Below are positions 57,481 to 64,000 of a stretch of 64,000 nt of DNA, in pieces. The notes below the pieces were generated by a model. That model was not told the origin of the DNA, ran no database searches, and worked only from the letters and a program-made list of their open reading frames with translations. Within the stretch, counting starts at the first letter, position 1. Each line of letters begins with the position of its first letter. A program made the translations under genes and the position numbers. This stretch comes from Hymenopus coronatus. Its lineage: Eukaryota > Arthropoda > Insecta > Mantodea > Hymenopodidae. The stretch lies in assembly GCA_030762935.1 (NCBI GenBank), contig CM060886.1, positions 31,164,509 through 31,228,508 on the forward strand, in the 5' to 3' direction.

Positions 57481-58129
57481 TTCTTATACTTGACTTAAAA
57501 ATGATATGTAACTATTTTTGCATTTCTAATGTTTAGAAGTAGATTTTCACAACTACCAGTTTAAGTTCGTTGAGTTTGTCTCCAAAAACTTGCCTAACAA
57601 GGTTTATTTTGTGAGCCTAGCACTGGACATGTTTCAGCTCCATTAAACCTTCAAGGCATTCACACATGATGTAATGTAACATGCAGAATATCTTGCCACT
57701 TTCGCATGACCACAGGGTGTCCAAAATTGCATTTAAACAATTTGGTTCATTGACCATATCTATAGTACCACTGTATCCAGCAGTGTGTGTGTCTGTTCTT
57801 CTGCTATTAGCACAACAGGATAAAGCAACAAATACCCTTTTTATCTGCAGTTTCATTGCATAATACAAACAAATCTTTGGTTTTAACATTCTCTTGCTTT
57901 TTCTATCCTAACTTTGGAATGAATTTATATAAATAGATATCTTTGCTGAATCCGTTTTGCAGCAGGTAAGTTCCCTACAGCACCTTGAATGTAATTGCTC
58001 ATCCAATTTCAAATTGCAGATGATCAAGTTTCTTGACTCATACATATTTATTTTTATAAATGCTCCTGTGGTATCTATAAATCATTCCTTATAACTTTTA
58101 CTTGATTTACATTAGTGTTTCTTGCAATT
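57481..58129. other. Possible decayed element sequence; no intact gene
   Basis: A minus-strand open frame (57,617-57,889) with peptides such as EPNCLNAILDTLWSCESGKI reads protein-like, but its origin is unknown. It lies between two LINE remnants and may belong to an older element. Confidence 0.3.
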
Positions 58130-59790
58130 TGGTAATGTGCACGGTATTAGCACAAATTTGGGCAGCCTTTTGGCACTGAGATTTTATCTGAGATTTTGTG
58201 CTCGTCCAGGCATTTTTATGCCAAAAATTAAGTTACACTATTTTATTATGTGCCTGTTATTTTCTTTAAGAGTGCTTGAAGATGCTCTTCTAGTTCGTCT
58301 TGCTGTTCTTATATTTTGTCATAGTGTTATATGGGTGTTAATAGTAATGGGTTTTTCACTTTGGATGTCTCTTCTACTGTTTTCATCTGCCTACGAGTTG
58401 CCTCCTGTAGTGTCTATTGTGTGCTTTATCAATGTACTTGTACATGAGTGTTGAGATAAGTTGTTTTATAGATTCTGTTTTGGTGTGTTGGTACAATTGG
58501 TCGTTTCTGAAGTTTCTTTTGAGTTCATGTGTTGTCCTGAGACATCAGCGCTCAAAAGCTTCTAGTTTTTTCATGATATGTCCAGGTATTAATGGTGCTA
58601 TTGCTACTGTGACATATGTAATATTTGGTCGAATGATGGATAGGTTGAGTTGTCGAAGTATTTTGGGAGAAGTCTGGCTAGGAGCCACATTGTTTTGGTC
58701 TTACTTTTTTAAGTACTGTTTTGTAATGTTCTTCAACTGACAGGGTTTGCTTAAATTTAACTCCTAAATATGTAATTGTGCGCTGGCAAGGAACGCTTTC
58801 ATTGTTGATGGACAGTGTAATGTTGTGATGCTTGTTCTTCATATTTTACTTTACTAATAGTGCTTGGGTTTTCTTGACATTAGTTTTGATTCTCCATTTT
58901 TTTGTCCAGTTTACATATTCCTGTAGTCATTTTTCAAGGTGTATTTTGGCTATACTGTATCTGGGATTTGTGCACCAATATGTGGAATCATCAGCATACT
59001 GTGCAAATTTAATTGTTGGATTTGTGGGCTGTGGTGTATCTGCTGTATATATTATGTAGAGAAGTCCAGATATTAATTTTGATGTTTGCTTTCTGGTCGG
59101 TTAGAAAACTTGATATCCAGCGCACTATTCTAGGGTGTATGCCGAAATCTGTAAGCTTATACAGTATTCCATTGATCCAGCACTTATCGAATACATTTTG
59201 CACGTTGAGGAACGTTGCTATTGTTCTGCAGCCTTTATTATAGTTGTTTTTCAGCTCCGACATATACTCGTACAAGTTGATCTTGTATTGTTATTTCACT
59301 ACAGTATCGTGCTTGTGTTGGTGGTAGTATGTGTTTGCCTGTGCAGATTTTCTGCAGTTTTCAGTTTTCTAACAATTATCTTTTCTAGGGTTTTTGACAG
59401 TGTGGATGTAAGTGAGATCGGTCTGTGGTTTCAGTGGTCGCTTTTGTCTCTTCCTGGTTTCTCGAAGAGCATGATGTGAGCATTTTTCCAAGATGAGGGG
59501 TGATAGCCATGTTTCAATATTTGATTATAGAGATCTGAAATTTGTTGTAGGTATTGTTTCTATGGGTAATTGTTTGAGGAGTTGGTATGTTATTTCGTCT
59601 GGACCAGGTGGTGTGTTTGGAGACCTTTCTAAGATGGCTATTACGTCTTGCACTGTGATTGATCTTTCAGTTGGGTCATTTCTGTCCAATGGCTTTGCAT
59701 CGATTTGTGGCGTGTATAAATGTACACACACACTGGTGACATGACTTGCTAATTCCTGCTCTTGGTGAGCCAATTAGAATCATCAATGAC
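58130..59790 (-). pseudogene. LINE reverse transcriptase, jockey-like, 5'-truncated and decayed
   Basis: Minus-strand peptides in order: VQDVIAILERSPNTPPGPDE and ITYQLLKQLP (RT entry block), TIATFLNVQNVFDKCWINGI (RT block A, catalytic Asp replaced by Asn in F-L-N-V), VRWISSFLTDQKANIKI, then the C-terminal QLNLSIIRPNITYVTVAIAP and FERRCLRTTHELKRNFRNDQ. Several frame breaks. At 1.65 kb it is the longest LINE remnant in the window; the endonuclease is missing. Confidence 0.85.
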
Positions 59791-60971
59791 TTAGCAACAA
59801 CTCTACGCCAGTGGCTGAATGTTGAGAAATGGTCATAAACTAAAGTTATTGTAACACTTCCCTGTCTTGCTGTTAAATACTTACCAAATACAATAATTTG
59901 CACAGATTTATACTGAATCCTTGAAAATCATGTTATTTCACAAATTCAATAAAATTTGACTCTATTTACAAAGTTTGCTTTTTATTGTGATTTAAATTCA
60001 AGCTTTCAATGATTTGAAACAAAGTATTATGGAAAAAAATTAACTACAATGCAAAGTATGAAAGATGTTTTTATCACTAATCAAAAAAAAATCTAACAGC
60101 TCTACTAATAACATTAGTACCTGACTGTATTTACTGAATCTATATTTATAAAACTCCACTTTAGAAAGAATTGTGAAAATTTAGAAATTCTGTATTACCT
60201 TTAATATTATTTAATTATATTTCTGGCTATATTCTTCCTTGTTATTATTTTTTCTCATGACTATCTTAAAATATTGACACACTGCAATCTTTCTTTTTCA
60301 ATTTTAAGACTTCTGGCATATCTAAACTAAGTTTCTTCTAGGCTTCAAATTGATAGGATTTGATTCTGGTAATTTCCTTTGTAGCGATTATTAAAATAAT
60401 GAACTGCAAAAGCTATGAGAACCTGTCCTTACTCAAACAGTTAACTTCATTTGAACTATTAACATGCCTGCTACAAAGTTATTCAGTATTCCAGGTAGCT
60501 TAAAAAAGGTACAATTTGTCTTCCCCACTCAAAACTTTTCTAAAAATTATAATGCAAATTCTTATGTTTTAATGTCTTTAATTCATATACATACACCTAA
60601 AAAACCCTAAGAACAAGATAACCTGAAGGAGTGGAGATGGGTGCTAAGAAATCACTTGCAATTTTCTTTAGCTTAGAACTCAAATTAATATTTAATTGAA
60701 CCAAACAGGCTTACTAATATTAGCTCCATATTTGCTGTTCGACAATATATCTAAACGCCCTCTGTCATGCTATCATTAGAGCTGTTAATTGATGAAACAT
60801 TTTGATTGGTTAGCTAAATGCCTTTAATTGACTGAGCAGTTGATTAATTAATTGATAGAGAAACATCTGGCATTATATATTAAAAATATATAATTTCATA
60901 AATATAAATAGATGTTATTAATATAAATTATTTAAAATGTTAAAAAAGCCATTACACACAGTGAAGCTATC
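59791..60971. other. AT-rich stretch, no gene seen
   Basis: No feature was recognised before the hairpin at 60,972. Confidence 0.4.
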
Positions 60972-61200
60972 AATTTTGTTCAAATCTGGACATCTATTTC
61001 CAACACATGCGCCACTTGGTCATGGTGTAGATGGAGTTACCCTGGACGCGCGTTTCAACAACCTTCGTTGTCATCCTCTTGCAGGTTAGCAGACAGGATG
61101 ACAACAAAGGTTATTGAAACGCGCATCCAGGGTAACTCCATCTACACCATGACCAAGTGGCGCATGTGTTGGAAATAGAAGTCCAGATTTGAACAAAATA
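60972..61200. repeat. Foldback hairpin, arms about 106 bp, 17-bp loop
   Basis: The left arm (60,972-61,077) and right arm (61,095-61,200) are inverted repeats with only a handful of mismatches; CACATGCGCCACTTGGTCAT on the left matches the inverse on the right. The arms are GC- and CpG-richer than the surrounding AT-rich DNA, so the hairpin was inserted or formed from another element. Confidence 0.9.
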
Positions 61201-61631
61201 AATTGTTTAACTTATAATTGCATTTGATAGCTTGCAAGTAATAACAAATAAATAAAACAGTTAAGTGTATATATTTAATATTTGCAGTACTAATAATTTA
61301 ATGACTCAGAGTTTGAAAATATAATGCTGACAGTTACTTGCAGTCTTACCTCTATGCTCCAGTGCATTTACATATTCAGAACTAAGGGCAACCCTTCTCT
61401 TAGTAACAGTGTTTCCAGCATCACAACACTTGTCTCACAAGGAATTTTACTCCGATTGGTTTGTAAGCCATATTTGTAATGAATTTCACAAAACCTGAAT
61501 ATGAATAACCACCCATGAGATTTAAGTTGTCATTGTATTTATAGCAATTGGTATCTGTCTATTTATACATTACCTGGAAATTTCTTAATGACAAGAACCT
61601 TTCCCATCCTTAACCATTGCGCTGCCTAACT
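61201..61631. other. AT-rich stretch, no gene seen
   Basis: No feature could be supported. Confidence 0.35.
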
Positions 61632-62515
61632 GTTTTTTACTTTCTCTATAGGCACTATGTACATAGTGTATAGAGAATGCATTGCACTCCACCAAAAAAT
61701 TCGATACCGAGATTTCACCAGAAGTACATGTTTTAGGACCCCCTGTATCCATAAAAAGCATTTTCACAAAAAGGTCCGCGCACGCGGTGTGTGGTGTGTG
61801 TGTGTGTGTGAACACGATAACTCAAAAATGAAAAGAAGCTAAAATACCAAAGTTGGTATTTAAGTTTAGTATCTTCCAGGGATGCGACACGAAGGTTTTG
61901 AAAAAAATTCCCCCACCCTAAACTACCCTTTACATGGAACTTTTTTCGAAAATTTCGATTTTCTCAAAAATGGCTGTAACGATTTTGATTAAAGTATCAT
62001 ATATTAAAGATATTTACCTGACAAATATAATGTATATCTTGCATTTTCTGGGAATAGCCTCTGAAGAGTGGTTTATTCTTGATGAATTTTACTGAATTTT
62101 GAATAACTGCTAAACTGTAAGAGATGGAGAAAAACTTACTACACAAAAAATGTAGAGCACGTTAAAACACACAATTTATGTTATATACATTTTTTTCGTA
62201 CAGTTCGTCGTTTTTGTGACATACCTTATTTTTGGTTTCTGCTATGAAAAACACATTTTTCATACAGGAATTTGTCTACTGCTGTCCATATAAACAAAGG
62301 AACTTCAGTGACATAGCAACCAGCTTTTGATTATCACTTTAACTTATGGTACTCCCTTATTTCACCTCTACTTACAAGGAAGCAAGTAATATGGCTATTT
62401 CTGCTAATGTTTTACTGATTAGCATGAAGTAAAGAGAAGTATATGCTTTTTAAGAATAATTTGTTGCAGGGATATAGAGAAAGTCATGTGAGTGTAACAC
62501 ATCAGATTTTTTGTT
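61632..62515 (+). repeat. Module A/B repeat, plus copy, near complete
   Basis: One of the cleanest A-B copies. The hairpin ATAGGCACTATGTACATAGT, a shortened TG tract at 61,794-61,810, AACTACCCTTTACATGGAAC, GGGAATAGCCTCTGAAGA, and B ending TAACACATCAGATTTTTT. It can serve as a reference copy. Confidence 0.9.
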
Positions 62516-63379
62516 GTTGTAAAGGTTTGCAAACAGGGCTGTCTGGAGCAGGTAATGATTATATATAATTTTCTGAAAGAAAGACACTAACATCTACTTA
62601 CTTTGATTTATATACTTTTAGGCAACTCTCCATTTTTAGCTTTTCTTATTATCTTCCAGGCATTTTCTTAGTTTTAAATTAGATATGCTTTCTACTTTTC
62701 ATATAAAACAATATTTGGAGTCGTAACACTATACTTCACTTCAGTTTAATTTGTTAGAATATGTGATAGCTGTAAGCTGACATACTAAATATTTCATGAA
62801 GAATATTTTGTATTTAGTCTGTTTATAACATTGTCTGTTTGATAGCTGTAAGCCTGCATTCTATATTGAAAACATTTTAATTGCCATGTGCAATAACAAT
62901 GTATTTTGTTTCTAGAATGAAAATGAATTAATTTTTTGAGTGCATTTGTTTCCATCCTCAGTATGCCTCGACTGATGAGAGATGCTGGCAGAAGTTTCTA
63001 TGTGGACATGGAGACATTTAGTGCAACTGTTGGTAACTCTTGTTGACGTAACAGGATGATGAATTTACCGAGTTGATTTTGCTGATGTACCTCACAATTT
63101 TAAGTGATCCTTGCTCTTCAAGATGTAGACTTTCTCCCAAGTTGTCAATATTGATGGGATACTTACAGTTTATGGTTGGGTCAATTTGTTGTTTATGGGA
63201 CCAAAAATTGGCTCTGCTTTATGTTTAATATTCTCAAATGTTCCTTGACTCTGGTTTCTGATTTTGTTTCAATTTCCCTTTGTAAACTTGATGGCAATTA
63301 CTACAATATCACCTGTGGTAATTGCTGATCTTTCACACATATTATGTGTAGTTTAATGCTGGCAAGATAGAAACAGACT
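62516..63379. other. Non-repetitive stretch; weak coding-like traces on the minus strand
   Basis: Minus-strand readings around 62,950-63,220 (for example TVSIPSILTTWEKVYILK) look protein-like but are short and broken. They may join the traces at 63.6-64.0 kb around the inserted SINE. Confidence 0.3.
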
Positions 63380-63590
63380 GAATAATTTAATGTCATAAGT
63401 GGGGTTCGAACCATTGATCTTTGGCTTTCTGTGCTATTGCTCTAAGCAACTGAGCCACCATGTTAATATGCCAGTGTGACATTAAATCCTCCTGCTGACT
63501 CAGATTTTTGTTGGTAAACCACATTTTTGAGATAACATACCTTAATGGCAATCTCCAATCTCTTAAGTACTTTAAGTCTAAACTTTATAG
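63380..63590 (-). repeat. tRNA-derived SINE, family B, minus copy
   Basis: Inverted B box (GGGGTTCGAACCATTGATCT), inverted A-box side (AGCAACTGAGCCACCATG), then the family-B body including CTGACTCAGATTTTTGTTGG and TAAACCACATTTTTGAGAT. Confidence 0.82.
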
Positions 63591-63599
63591 CTAACCAGT

Positions 63600-64000
63600 G
63601 GACAATTAGACAATTGTTCTTTCACATATGTCCCAATTTTTTGAATGGAGGTATTTTGTTTTCAGTGTACTGTGTTTTAGGTTTTCAATCCTGTACTTGT
63701 GAGGCTTTAGAAAAGGTGGGTGTAATCTCTGTAGATTTTCTTTGTTTCAGAGTCCACCCCAGGGTGATTAGTGATGTAATTGTTTCTCTATTGTGAACTG
63801 CATGGCTTTGTTTTTAAGGTTCAATTGTTTAAAAGGATCGTCTATTAGTTCTGCTAGAGACATATCTGTGCCACATTCTGAAAATTATCAAGAAGGCTTT
63901 TCTGAGGCAAGTCTTCCACTGAAACTGGAAAAATAGCTGTTTTGGTGTGATGCAGTCTATTTCCAAAGTTTGTATTCCAGTGGTAGTCAGCCAAACCTTT
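63600..64000 (-). pseudogene. Unidentified decayed coding-like sequence at the window edge
   Basis: Minus-strand readings such as WHRYVSSRTNRRSF and HNRETITSLITLGWTLKQRK look protein-like and are separated by stops. The sequence continues past the window, so it cannot be judged; a retroelement remnant is likeliest. Confidence 0.3.

Noticed and set aside
57681..57863. Plus ORF of 60 codons over the LINE interval
   Set aside because: It is an overlap of the protein-like minus frame and has no independent support.

Overview
This window is nuclear DNA from an animal, almost certainly an insect: AT-rich and intron-scale, with no operons, many transposon relics, and two recognisable insect gene signatures (a Distal antenna-type pipsqueak-domain protein and an exon of the ciliary protein DRC7). 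Repeat density and apparent intron size suggest a large, repeat-rich insect genome, perhaps a hemimetabolous order such as cockroaches or termites. That placement is inference; the sequence alone does not fix the species.

Host genes are few. A GC- and CpG-rich promoter region (about 10.1-10.9 kb) leads into an intact single-exon gene for a Distal antenna (dan)-like transcription factor (11,010-11,984, +). Just downstream, on the opposite strand, a 126-bp exon with good splice sites on both sides (12,308-12,433, -) encodes a block resembling dynein regulatory complex subunit 7 (DRC7/lobo). A minus-strand ORF with an acidic N-terminus (34,561-34,917) could be the first exon of the same gene. 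If so, DRC7 spans at least 22 kb and dan lies in, or overlaps, one of its introns. A plus-strand ORF of unknown origin (34,220-34,564) converges on the acidic ORF.

Everything else is repeats. The dominant one is an AT-rich dispersed non-coding family present in more than 20 copies or fragments in both orientations. It consists of two modules joined at T-runs. Module A (about 550 bp) starts with a palindromic hairpin around ACTATGTACATAGT, contains a TG/CA microsatellite and an internal palindrome, and ends CATATACATTTTT. Module B (about 350 bp) starts near CGTGGAGTTGACC and ends ACATCAGATTTTT. Copies are arranged A-B, A-A-B, A-B-B, with duplicated tails and as head-to-head chimeras, and the same junctions recur at distant sites. 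No copy has coding capacity. The layout recalls non-autonomous Helentron (HINE/DINE-1-like) elements, but that assignment is a hypothesis. A 5-kb block at 35.7-40.7 kb is built almost wholly from this family.

Other mobile elements are several families of tRNA-derived SINEs (some with clear target duplications, one family in a 306-bp tandem and inverted array at 20.2-21.2 kb), five LINE remnants, a hAT element of GTF2IRD2/ZBED type inserted in a LINE with 8-bp target duplication, a Penelope-like GIY-YIG remnant, a near-complete but frameshifted mariner (42.0-43.3 kb), an internally deleted mariner with perfect 30-bp terminal repeats (49.6-50.3 kb), and two long foldback hairpins (22.5-22.9 and 61.0-61.2 kb). 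Most other apparent ORFs are translations of microsatellites or of the module A/B repeat.
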